DNA of 20,263 bases from a virus: IMG/VR virus record IMGVR_UViG_3300045922_000558, positions 1-20,263 of that record, one strand, 5' to 3'. Made by a program: the position numbers and the translations under genes. The notes beneath the pieces are model-generated. The model ran no database searches and was not told the origin of the DNA. It worked only from the letters and a program-made list of their open reading frames with translations. Every line of letters starts with the position of its first letter. The first letter of the stretch is position 1. Of this stretch, positions 14,519-20,263 are shown piece after piece.

Positions 14519-15088
14519 ATGTTATTTTCCGTTGGTGATATCAATGTAAAACAAGATACTGAGACACAACAGCCTTTGGCCGTTAAGACTCAGGGAAATA
14601 TTTCTTTGAAAGGGAAACCGAAAGAAGCTTTAAAAAAGCACCTTTCGGTTATAAAACAAGGGGATATCGTCAACTTTGTAACATCAGGACGGTGGAGTAT
14701 GCACGATTTGTTGTTTCACCTACTTTCTTTTACCGGTCCTGCCAATGTTGATATATCTACCTGGAGCATTTCTGAACTGGTGGTTCGTCAAGTTTTGGAT
14801 TTCCAAAGAAATGGACAAATTTTGTCTTGTCGATTTCTTTTGGACAAAAAAGTCAAAGTGAGAAACCCGGCACCATTGCAGTTGATTACTCAAAACTTTC
14901 CTCATCAACTCATAGAGATTCACGCCAAAGTTTTATTGATTCAAAATTATGATTGGAAAATTACAGTGATTGGTAGTGCCAATATGAACCAAAATAGGAG
15001 AGTAGAAGCAGGAGTGATTTTCACGCAAAAAGAGATTTACGATTTCAATTCTGATTGGTATGGAAAATATTTTGCAGCAAATAACTGA
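14519..15088 (+). CDS. Phospholipase D-like (single HKD motif) phage protein
   Basis: The ATG at 14519 is preferred over an upstream TTG (14498), giving 189 residues. The C-terminal third has one HKD-type motif: IHAKVLLI (His135, Lys137) followed by VIGSANMNQNRRVEAG (GSAN at 152-155, Glu at 163). This is the signature of the phospholipase D superfamily, which includes Nuc-type nucleases, toxins and restriction enzymes. A two-strand core precedes it (DIVNFVTSGRWSMHDLLFHL). A single motif implies that two chains must dimerise to make an active site. Because it lies in the packaging operon it could be a DNA-processing nuclease rather than a lipase. It overlaps the following gene by 29 nt. Confidence 0.75.
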   Translation: MLFSVGDINVKQDTETQQPLAVKTQGNISLKGKPKEALKKHLSVIKQGDIVNFVTSGRWSMHDLLFHLLSFTGPANVDISTWSISELVVRQVLDFQRNGQILSCRFLLDKKVKVRNPAPLQLITQNFPHQLIEIHAKVLLIQNYDWKITVIGSANMNQNRRVEAGVIFTQKEIYDFNSDWYGKYFAANN

Positions 15089-15323
15089 TTTGGCATTTTT
15101 GGGGTTTTCTGTGAAAGATATTGCAATAATCATTGAAGATGATCAATTCGTTAATAAAGTTTCTGATGTAGATTCTCCTGAATCTAAAGCTTACAATAAA
15201 GGGAAATTGCTCAATTTAGCAGAATTCAGAAAATCGGTGTGGGAAACTGCCAAAGCCGGATCTTCGCCTGCTCAGACTCTTTGGGCTAAAATTATTCAAA
15301 ACAGAGATATTGATAACGTATGA
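15060..15323 (+). CDS. Small HTH-like protein, possible terminase small-subunit component
   Basis: This 87-residue protein has an N-terminal HTH-like helix pair (LAFLGFSVKDIAIIIEDD) and a C-terminal AYNKGKLLNLAEFRKSVWET followed by GSSPAQTLWAKII. That ending recurs in small DNA-binding proteins encoded just before phage terminases, including several small-terminase families. It overlaps the PLD-like gene upstream and the following gene by 4 nt (ATGA). It could be the small terminase or a partner of the next protein. The assignment rests on the motif and position. Confidence 0.55.
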   Translation: MENILQQITDLAFLGFSVKDIAIIIEDDQFVNKVSDVDSPESKAYNKGKLLNLAEFRKSVWETAKAGSSPAQTLWAKIIQNRDIDNV

Positions 15324-15892
15324 GTGTGTATGATTTAAGCCTTGTGGCTATAGAAAGTTGGATTCAAAATCCTGATACCATTGTTTTGTCAGACAAGGAA
15401 AAAGAAATATTGGATAGATGGGATGTTGCTGATAATCTCTTAAGGACCACAGCCACAGAAGCAGTGGTGGTGGAAAAATTGTGCTACAAATTCAAGTACA
15501 GCTCTTCTCAAGCTCGCAAGGATATCAAGGATGCAAAGTATTTTTTTGGTAGCCAAAGGAAAATTGAAAAAAACTATGAAAGACATTGGGCTATAGAACG
15601 CATCAAAGATGCTATTCTAAAAGCTGAATTAGATCGAGATTATAAATCTTTGGCTCATTTGTTTCGTGAGTTTAGAGCCTACACAGGTATCGACAAGGAC
15701 GATGCCAAAACGCCAAAACCATATCAAGCCACACAGCACAATTATTACATTACTTACAATGTAGATGGAGTGGAAAAGAAAATTGATGTAGAGCACTTCC
15801 ATAACTTGCCCGAGGATGACAAAATAAAAGTGATTCAAAATATTGAAACCAAGCTTTCCGATGAACAGGCGTTGAACATTTTAAAGTCTTAG
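15320..15892 (+). CDS. Putative terminase small subunit
   Basis: This 190-residue protein directly precedes the large terminase (ATG 15894, 1 bp after the stop). The middle, about residues 45-85, looks like a small-terminase HTH: VVVEKLCYKFKYSSSQARKD followed by IKDAKYFFG. A helical segment (HWAIERIKDAILKAELDRDY) and a C-terminal acidic tail, possibly for large-subunit contact, follow. No clearly conserved family signature was found by eye. Position and HTH content support small-terminase function, shared or in competition with the 87-residue protein upstream. Confidence 0.6.
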   Translation: MSVYDLSLVAIESWIQNPDTIVLSDKEKEILDRWDVADNLLRTTATEAVVVEKLCYKFKYSSSQARKDIKDAKYFFGSQRKIEKNYERHWAIERIKDAILKAELDRDYKSLAHLFREFRAYTGIDKDDAKTPKPYQATQHNYYITYNVDGVEKKIDVEHFHNLPEDDKIKVIQNIETKLSDEQALNILKS

Positions 15893-15893
15893 T

Positions 15894-17540
15894 ATGAATA
15901 ACCTTCCGCTTGTTTTCAATCCTATTCAATATAAATGCTCTCTTTACAATGCCAATAAGCAAGTGGACATTTGGGGCAGAGGTACAGGTAAGTCCAATAA
16001 TTTAGCTGTAAAAATTAAGATGCTGCTACACAAACTCCCCAAGAGTAAAGTTCTTTTGGTGGGGAGTTCTTACGCGATGATTCTTGAAAATACTGTCATT
16101 CCTTTGCTAAGTTCTCTCCATCGTCTAGGATATGAAGAAGATGTTCACTACTTTATCAATAAGTTTCCTGCACAAGAACTCGATTGGCCTAAGGCTTATG
16201 AAGCTCCCAAAAAACCCGATTGGGCTATTTTCTTCAATACAGGTATGGTGATAAAGTTAGGATCATTAGACCGTCCCAAAACTATGAGAGGGCAAAACGT
16301 AGATTTCATTATGAATGATGAAGGATTATTGACATCTAAAACTATTTGGGACAATGTAATTATGCCAACCAACAGAGCCAATAGGCTCACGTTCAAAGAT
16401 GAAGTCCTTCACAGAGGTTTTCACATTGCTTCATCAATGCCCTGGGATAAGTCGGGTAAATGGTTGCTTGAATTTGGAAACTATTATTTAGATGAATTTG
16501 GTATTCCTATTTTTCAAATTTGGAATAGAATCGTAAAGATGCAACTCCAATTATTCGAAATAGATAATCACAAGGACTTTGCCCATCAGTGGAACTTAAT
16601 CGAAGATCAAAAGAAACTCATTACTCCTAGAGTTTCTAAAAAAGGAATGCTCTTTACCCTTGCCAATGGCTTTGACAACATTGCTAACCTTGGGTTTTCT
16701 TACCTCAAAAATCAGAAAGATACGCTTCTCAGCCTTGCTTTTCTCATTGAGGTTATGAATTATATCTATGATACCATTGATGGATGCTTCTATAATCTTG
16801 AAGAGCACCACGTCGATTATGATACTTATGATTACGATTACATCGACAATGGATCTGTTTTTGTTTCCAAAACAAAAATGCATTCACGTTGGCAGAAAGA
16901 TATCAATCCCAATGAGCCTATATATATGTCTGTGGATTGGGGTAGTAAGGTTAACTGTTTTGTGTTCTCACAAGAAGATAAAGACATTAAAGGCAATATC
17001 ACAGAGCGTATCATTAACACATATCACTTTAAGCCACCTAAGATGATTGACGATGTTGTTAATCATATTGATTCTTACTTTGGTATGCACAATAAAAAGA
17101 TTTTTAGGTTTGTTCCTGATAAGTTTGGCAATAATACCTTGTCAAGTGGTAGAGATACATACAATGATGAATTCATTAAGAAAGTGACTAAGCTCGGCTG
17201 GAAGGTTGAAAAAATCCATTACCCTTATCAGGAGGCTCCGTACTTGCTTAAGTACTATCTGATTAATAATTGCTTTGCTGAGAAATCAACTAAGTTTCCA
17301 AAGATTAGGTTAAATGGTAACACTTGTAAAGATTTGTTGATGAGTATGAGAAATACACAAGTGAAAGAAGATTCTGAAGGCAATTTTATTAAGGATAAGT
17401 CCGATGAGCGTAAGACTGATTTAGTATTTCCGCAAGAGCACGCACAACATTACGGAGACGCATTCGATAAGTTAATATGGGGTAAGTATCATAAGTTGTC
17501 TAATAAGTCCGTTACATACGGTATCCCTTCAATACATTAG
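15894..17540 (+). CDS. terL: Phage terminase large subunit
   Basis: This 548-residue protein is the DNA-packaging motor and nuclease. Walker A GRGTGKS is at residues 28-34, and Walker B VDFIMNDEG at 136-144 includes the catalytic-type Asp-Glu. The C-terminal RNase H-like nuclease has Asp348 in MSVDWGSK, a central FVPDKFGNN stretch near residue 405, and Asp522 in HYGDAFD. All key residues are present and the length is normal, so it appears intact. It is the last phage gene recognised before the non-coding boundary. A portal gene, normally the next gene, does not follow. Confidence 0.9.
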   Translation: MNNLPLVFNPIQYKCSLYNANKQVDIWGRGTGKSNNLAVKIKMLLHKLPKSKVLLVGSSYAMILENTVIPLLSSLHRLGYEEDVHYFINKFPAQELDWPKAYEAPKKPDWAIFFNTGMVIKLGSLDRPKTMRGQNVDFIMNDEGLLTSKTIWDNVIMPTNRANRLTFKDEVLHRGFHIASSMPWDKSGKWLLEFGNYYLDEFGIPIFQIWNRIVKMQLQLFEIDNHKDFAHQWNLIEDQKKLITPRVSKKGMLFTLANGFDNIANLGFSYLKNQKDTLLSLAFLIEVMNYIYDTIDGCFYNLEEHHVDYDTYDYDYIDNGSVFVSKTKMHSRWQKDINPNEPIYMSVDWGSKVNCFVFSQEDKDIKGNITERIINTYHFKPPKMIDDVVNHIDSYFGMHNKKIFRFVPDKFGNNTLSSGRDTYNDEFIKKVTKLGWKVEKIHYPYQEAPYLLKYYLINNCFAEKSTKFPKIRLNGNTCKDLLMSMRNTQVKEDSEGNFIKDKSDERKTDLVFPQEHAQHYGDAFDKLIWGKYHKLSNKSVTYGIPSIH

Positions 17541-17990
17541 GGCAGCAGCACAATGCTCATTCTCGCTACCGCTTCATTCACATAGAGCTGCCGGTCTATC
17601 CGCAGTACAAGGTACTTGCTCCTATCCCTTTTGCATTTTAATACACCAATTATAAGGCTTGCGCCACATAATTGGTTTAAGCACCATCCCATTCATTACG
17701 CTTGATGACTTTGTGTGATGCCATTGCTTTAGCCTGTGCACTATCACACAAAGAACATCTTCACTATGCTTGGGATGTTGCCGTATAAGGACACCCCAAA
17801 ACTTTGGGGTGATGCTTATAAGGACGGGTGTCGGGCGGTGGGCGGTGGTGGTGTGGTGATCGTTTTTCATATTTCTACGGATTTTCGGGAGAAATTTCCA
17901 AACGCGATAGGGCGCTGCGTGTCTCTACTTCGTGTGTGAACTACTTTTTATCATTCAAAAAGTAGGCAAAAACTTGATACAGCGATTTTT
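17541..17990. other. Non-coding, hairpin-rich boundary region after the terminase gene
   Basis: No convincing gene lies here. The DNA is visibly richer in GC than the phage genes and carries a run of inverted repeats: GGCAGC/GCTGCC (17541/17587), ACCAATTAT/ATAATTGGT (17645/17668), GCACCATCCCA with one mismatch to TGGGATGTTGC (17681/17771) enclosing CTTTGTGTGAT/ATCACACAAAG (17709/17743), CACCCCAAA/TTTGGGGTG (17792/17803) and CTACTTTTT/AAAAAGTAG (17941/17957). The last pair resembles a repeat I recall from Bacteroidota chromosomes. The stretch may be the prophage/host junction, a structured RNA, or both. No tRNA is recognisable. Confidence 0.5.
17681..17781. repeat. Long imperfect inverted repeat (nested stem)
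   Basis: An outer 11-bp arm (one mismatch) at 17681-17691/17771-17781 encloses GATG/CATC (17704/17756) and a perfect 11-bp arm CTTTGTGTGAT/ATCACACAAAG (17709-17719/17743-17753). This gives about 25 pairs in a folded strand of about 100 nt with internal loops. Confidence 0.7.
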
Positions 17991-18074
17991 AACACTTAAT
18001 TAATTATGTGAAATATTGCTTATATGCAATATTTTTTGTACTTTAATAACTGTAAATCAATTAATTAAGTGTTA
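17990..18074. repeat. 16-bp perfect inverted repeat with nested hairpin
   Basis: TAACACTTAATTAATT (17990-18005) is repeated inverted at 18059-18074. Inside lies a second perfect pair, AAATATTGC (18011-18019) with GCAATATTT (18026-18034). The inner element has the size of a repressor operator. The right outer arm ends on the first base of an ATG (18074). It could be an operator, an attachment or recombination site, or the end of a miniature element. Confidence 0.65.
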
Positions 18075-18148
18075 TGACAACAAGAAAATTAAAAATCGGG
18101 GAGTTGATCGTGCCAAGTCGGTCGAGAGCGTTGGCAAAAATATTTTAA
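18074..18148 (+). CDS. Possible leader peptide or gene remnant (24 aa)
   Basis: ATG 18074 opens a 24-codon frame, MTTRKLKIGELIVPSRSRAL followed by AKIF, ending at TAA 18146-18148. It begins exactly at the end of the 16-bp inverted repeat. The composition is protein-like rather than random, and it could be the 5' remnant of a truncated gene. No family is recognised. Confidence 0.3.
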   Translation: MTTRKLKIGELIVPSRSRALAKIF

Positions 18149-18165
18149 AAAAATGTCTTCAAAAG

Positions 18166-18196
18166 TTTGTAGATATAAAATATCTTCTTATATTTG
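18166..18196 (+). promoter_or_regulatory. Bacteroidota-type promoter for the accessory genes
   Basis: TTTG (18166-18169), a 19-nt spacer and TATATTTG (18189-18196) match TTTG-N19-TAnnTTTG exactly. The expected start is near 18203, about 33 nt before the ATG at 18236. Confidence 0.75.
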
Positions 18197-18235
18197 TAGA
18201 GAATTATTAATAACAACAATTTAAAACGAAACAAG

Positions 18236-18478
18236 ATGAAAAGATTTGAAGCATTTTACAAAAACGAAGAAAGCAACGGACACTTATTGAATTCAAATGG
18301 TGAGCTGTACGCAACCGAAGTAAGATTTGATATAATCGCTAGAGACGAACAGCGAGCTTTAGAGTTGATTGACCAAGAAGGAGAAGATTCAAGCGAATTT
18401 TACCTTGAAGAAACTTCTGGCGTTAAAGACCAAATGGGGCGTTACTTCCCTGAATCAATTAAAGATGCTAGAATATAA
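18236..18478 (+). CDS. Unknown small acidic protein (80 aa)
   Basis: This 80-residue acidic protein (MKRFEAFYKNEESNGHLLNS ... ESIKDARI) has a likely beta-alpha-beta pattern: VRFDIIARDEQRALELIDQE then SSEFYLEETSGV. I recognise no family. It follows a canonical promoter and its stop abuts the XRE gene's start (TAATG at 18476-18480), so the two form an operon. It might be an antitoxin- or regulator-associated protein, but only the pairing suggests that. Confidence 0.6.
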   Translation: MKRFEAFYKNEESNGHLLNSNGELYATEVRFDIIARDEQRALELIDQEGEDSSEFYLEETSGVKDQMGRYFPESIKDARI

Positions 18479-18696
18479 TGACTAAAAAAGAAATTGGAAA
18501 GCAAATCGAAGCCCTACGCAAAAAGTGTGGGGTTTCAACTTACGAACTGGAAAAAAAAGAAATACATCCTTCTTTACCTTCAACTATTGAAAAAGGTAGA
18601 AAAGGCTACTCAATAGATAGTTTGATTAAATATCTAAATGCTATTGACGAAGATATTTTTTTGACCTTGGGGAAAAAAGAAAAGAAAAAGAATTAG
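18478..18696 (+). CDS. Small XRE-type helix-turn-helix protein
   Basis: This 72-residue protein has an XRE-like HTH over its first ~55 residues: IGKQIEALRKKCGVSTYELE for helices 1-2, and HPSLPSTIEKGRKGYSIDSL in the recognition-helix and 'E.Gk...' region. The C-terminus is very basic (GKKEKKKN). It is coupled to the preceding small acidic gene by a 1-nt overlap. It may repress its own promoter (18166-18196), possibly through the palindromes at 17990-18074. A relation to toxin-antitoxin regulators is possible, but no toxin is visible. Confidence 0.7.
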   Translation: MTKKEIGKQIEALRKKCGVSTYELEKKEIHPSLPSTIEKGRKGYSIDSLIKYLNAIDEDIFLTLGKKEKKKN

Positions 18697-18910
18697 ATGC
18701 ACAGGCTATCGGATTAGCACTTCGGCAGCACTTGCACACCGGCATCTGCTTTGCGAAGTGGCGGTTTTGGAACACCACAGCTTCAATATAGCACTACCGT
18801 TAATTAGGATTACAAGGGTTCAAATTAGCACTTCACCCGCCATTTTGCAAAGCAAGTGTTAGCGGTTCGGGCTTCTCCGCTTTTAGAAGTTCAACTTTAA
18901 TAATAAGAAA
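18697..18910. repeat. Intergenic spacer A with inverted and cassette-boundary-like repeats
   Basis: This 214-bp non-coding spacer holds TGCTTTGCGAAGTGGCGG near 18747 and a diverged inverted copy, CCGCCATTTTGCAAAGCA, ending at 18854. TAGCACTT (18826) pairs with AAGTGTTA (18854), and ATTAGCACTT occurs twice directly. Its end (TTAGCGGTTCGGGCTTC ... TTAGAAGTTCAACTTTAA) aligns by eye with the two spacers further right. Confidence 0.6.
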
Positions 18911-19150
18911 ATGTCAAACGAAAATTACACAACCTACGGGGAAGAATGGAAAAAGGAAATGTCAAAACTTCCAAAAGCAGTATTGATTGATATTGCATCA
19001 AAAATTGGTCAAGAAAAAGAAAGGCTCGAAGAACTTGCTGATTTACGCCTTGCTTGTCGAAATTACTTAATGGGTGTTCCTGCCGATGAAGTAACTGTTG
19101 AAGACGCTCTTGAAAGTCTTGGTTATGGTCGCAACGGATTAGGTTCATAG
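18911..19150 (+). CDS. Unknown small protein (79 aa)
   Basis: This 79-residue protein (MSNENYTTYGEEWKKEMSKL ... YGRNGLGS) is helical, with a middle LIDIASKIGQEKERLEELAD and a C-terminal GVPADEVTVEDALESLGYGR that could be a small HTH-like motif. I do not recognise it. It stands alone between two repeat-bearing spacers, the arrangement of a single-gene cassette. Confidence 0.55.
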   Translation: MSNENYTTYGEEWKKEMSKLPKAVLIDIASKIGQEKERLEELADLRLACRNYLMGVPADEVTVEDALESLGYGRNGLGS

Positions 19151-19216
19151 CCTGACCGCTAACGGTTTGCAGCCTTGCGAAGGCGGGGTTTTTAACCACT
19201 AAATTTAATTTAAAAG
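19151..19216. repeat. Intergenic spacer B, cassette-boundary-like repeat
   Basis: The spacer contains CTAACGGTTTGCAG, the core GCCTTGCGAAGGC (19172-19184, a 5-bp stem around GCG), then GGGG, AACCACTAAATTTAATTTAA and the next ATG. It aligns with spacer C (19787-19845) over nearly its full length. Confidence 0.6.
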
Positions 19217-19786
19217 ATGAATAATAATATTACCACAGAACTATCAACCGAAGACGTGATCCCCCGCTTTTGCAAGGGTGCTGTTATGCCTTCGTTGCAT
19301 TCAGGTAAGCACATTTTGGACTGCTGTTGTGGCAGTAGAATGTTTTGGTTTGATAAAAATAACCCAGCTGTTTTATTTGCTGATATTAGGGAATTGGAAA
19401 CCGAATTGTGCGATGGAAAAAAATTAAAAGTAAAACCTGATTTGATTGCAGATTTTAGAAAAATGCCATTTGAAGACAACACTTTTAAAATGGTTGTGTT
19501 TGACCCTCCACATTTACACAAGCTCGGGCAAGACACTTGGTTAGCTCAAAAGTATGGTGTATTACTCCCAAGTTGGGAACACGACATTAAGGAAGGATTT
19601 GAGGAAGCAATGAGGGTGTTACAACCATTCGGAACATTAATTTTCAAATGGAATGAGGTTCAGATAACAACAAGTAAGATATTGAAAATTATAGGAGTAC
19701 AACCGCTATTCGGTCATCCCAGCGGAAAACACGGTAGAACAAAATGGATCGCATTTATGAAAGGGGTGTCTTGCAATGGGGTATAA
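19217..19786 (+). CDS. SAM-dependent methyltransferase with DPPH motif
   Basis: This 189-residue protein has a class I methyltransferase fold. KHILDCCCGSRMF (residues 31-43) is the SAM-binding motif I region, LFADIRE (53-59) is the acidic strand after it, and VVFDPPHL (93-100) is motif IV. DPPH resembles the (D/N)PPY motif of N6-adenine and N4-cytosine DNA methyltransferases and occurs in a family of phage and mobile-element methyltransferases. No target-recognition domain is visible, so the target could be DNA or another nucleic acid. Its stop codon (TAA, 19784-19786) is part of the repeat that begins spacer C. No restriction gene is adjacent. Confidence 0.75.
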   Translation: MNNNITTELSTEDVIPRFCKGAVMPSLHSGKHILDCCCGSRMFWFDKNNPAVLFADIRELETELCDGKKLKVKPDLIADFRKMPFEDNTFKMVVFDPPHLHKLGQDTWLAQKYGVLLPSWEHDIKEGFEEAMRVLQPFGTLIFKWNEVQITTSKILKIIGVQPLFGHPSGKHGRTKWIAFMKGVSCNGV

Positions 19787-19845
19787 CGATTCGGGGCTTT
19801 GCGAAGGCAAGGGATTAGAACCAATAAACTTTAAATTAAGAACGA
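19787..19845. repeat. Intergenic spacer C, cassette-boundary-like repeat
   Basis: CGATTCGGG is followed by the core GCTTTGCGAAGGC (19796-19808), then AAGGGATTAGAACCA and TAAACTTTAAATTAA up to the next ATG. The order and most of the bases match spacer B and the end of spacer A. Confidence 0.6.
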
Positions 19846-20263
19846 ATGATTGATAGAAATACAAATGCTCAAATAACCGATGAAGCCCTTGCTTTTGCAA
19901 AACCGATGTTAGCAGAAGTGCCTTTGGTAGTTTCGTTTTCGGGTGGTAGAACTTCAGCTTTTATGGCGAGAGCATTGCAATTAACATATGAAGGTAAAAG
20001 AGATTTGATTTTCGTATTCGCTAATACTGGAAAAGAAAGAATTGAAACACTTGACTTTATTAATGAGTGTGAAATTCGTTGGAATTTGAATTGTGTTTGG
20101 TTGGAATATGATTTAGTTGACGATAAAAGCACTTTCAAAATTGTAGATTATAATACAGCCTCAAGAAATGGCGAACCGTTTGAAAAAATGATCGCTAAAT
20201 TTGGAATACCAAACAAAGCCTTTCCGCATTGCACAAGAGAATTAAAACAGCAAACAATCACAA
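19846..20263 (+). CDS. PAPS reductase-like PP-loop protein, 3' end cut by window edge
   Basis: The frame from ATG 19846 runs off the window end, giving at least 139 residues. VVSFSGGRTSAFM (28-40) is the PP-loop of the adenine nucleotide alpha-hydrolase superfamily. FANTGKE (58-64) and FPHCTRELK (about 125-133) match phosphoadenosine phosphosulfate reductase-like proteins common in phages and mobile elements. Family members reduce PAPS, or activate substrates for sulfur or base modification (DndC, for example). Which applies is not shown. It follows the methyltransferase behind another copy of the repeated spacer. Confidence 0.75.
   Translation, partial: MIDRNTNAQITDEALAFAKPMLAEVPLVVSFSGGRTSAFMARALQLTYEGKRDLIFVFANTGKERIETLDFINECEIRWNLNCVWLEYDLVDDKSTFKIVDYNTASRNGEPFEKMIAKFGIPNKAFPHCTRELKQQTIT

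Noticed and set aside
17622-17870. Minus-strand 82-codon open frame
   Set aside because: The composition is unlike a protein (many H, W, P and T), it lies across inverted repeats, and it has no neighbour or start signal.
17541-17990. tRNA or tmRNA gene at the phage boundary
   Set aside because: No cloverleaf, T-loop GGTTCRA or CCA-end pattern could be found on either strand.
18016-18210. 64-codon plus-strand frame
   Set aside because: It starts within the nested hairpin at a non-ATG codon, spans the canonical promoter at 18166-18196, and has a low-complexity translation.
18697-19845. Classical integron attC sites
   Set aside because: CGCTAAC and GTTAGCG strings occur but not as paired R''/R' ends around one hairpin, and no integron integrase is present in the window.

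Overview
The window reads as a Bacteroidota genome fragment carrying a temperate-phage (or phage-derived) region, followed on the right by a short run of unrelated accessory genes. The evidence for Bacteroidota is the AT-rich DNA, the near absence of Shine-Dalgarno sequences, and at least two textbook Bacteroidota promoters (TTTG, 19-nt spacer, TAnnTTTG) at 13820-13850 and 18166-18196. The genus cannot be fixed from the sequence.

Layout. (1) 1-960, minus strand: a partial unknown gene and an XRE-type repressor interrupted by an in-frame TAA. (2) 960-1108: a divergent control region with an 11-bp palindromic operator candidate. (3) 1109-6645, plus strand: an early/replication operon of tightly overlapping genes, including a DnaA-domain-IV-like protein, a truncated HTH/HNH-type gene, a gene split by a -1 frameshift at a T8 run, and a large P-loop replication ATPase. 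It ends in a strong hairpin terminator. (4) 6646-7123: a non-coding region with ten copies of CGGAAC/GTTCCG around AT-rich DNA, my best candidate for the phage replication origin. (5) 7124-13816: a gene of unknown role, a tail-tip/receptor-binding-like protein, an M15 peptidase, a prohead protease fused to a coiled-coil scaffold, a HK97-type major capsid protein with an unusual hydrophobic N-terminus, a second structural protein, and a Stealth-type glycosyltransferase-like gene. (6) 13820-17540: a separately promoted packaging operon (coiled-coil protein, PLD-like protein, two small-terminase candidates, large terminase). (7) 17541-18235: a non-coding stretch dense in inverted repeats, probably the phage/host boundary. 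(8) 18236-20263: five short same-direction genes (unknown, XRE, unknown, DPPH methyltransferase, PAPS-reductase-like PP-loop protein). The last three are each preceded by related spacers built on a GCTTTGCGAAGGC core, a layout that resembles a cassette array.

How it fits together. The DnaA-IV-like protein and the ATPase probably act on the iteron region to start phage replication. The protease/scaffold and capsid genes build the head, and TerS/TerL package DNA into it. No portal, connector, tail tube (unless the 177-aa protein is one), tape measure, holin or integrase is visible. The region is therefore a split or defective prophage, a satellite-like element, or a prophage whose other genes lie outside the window. 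Several lesions (stop in the repressor, T8 frameshift, truncated HNH gene) favour decay, although each could also be a recoding event or sequence error.
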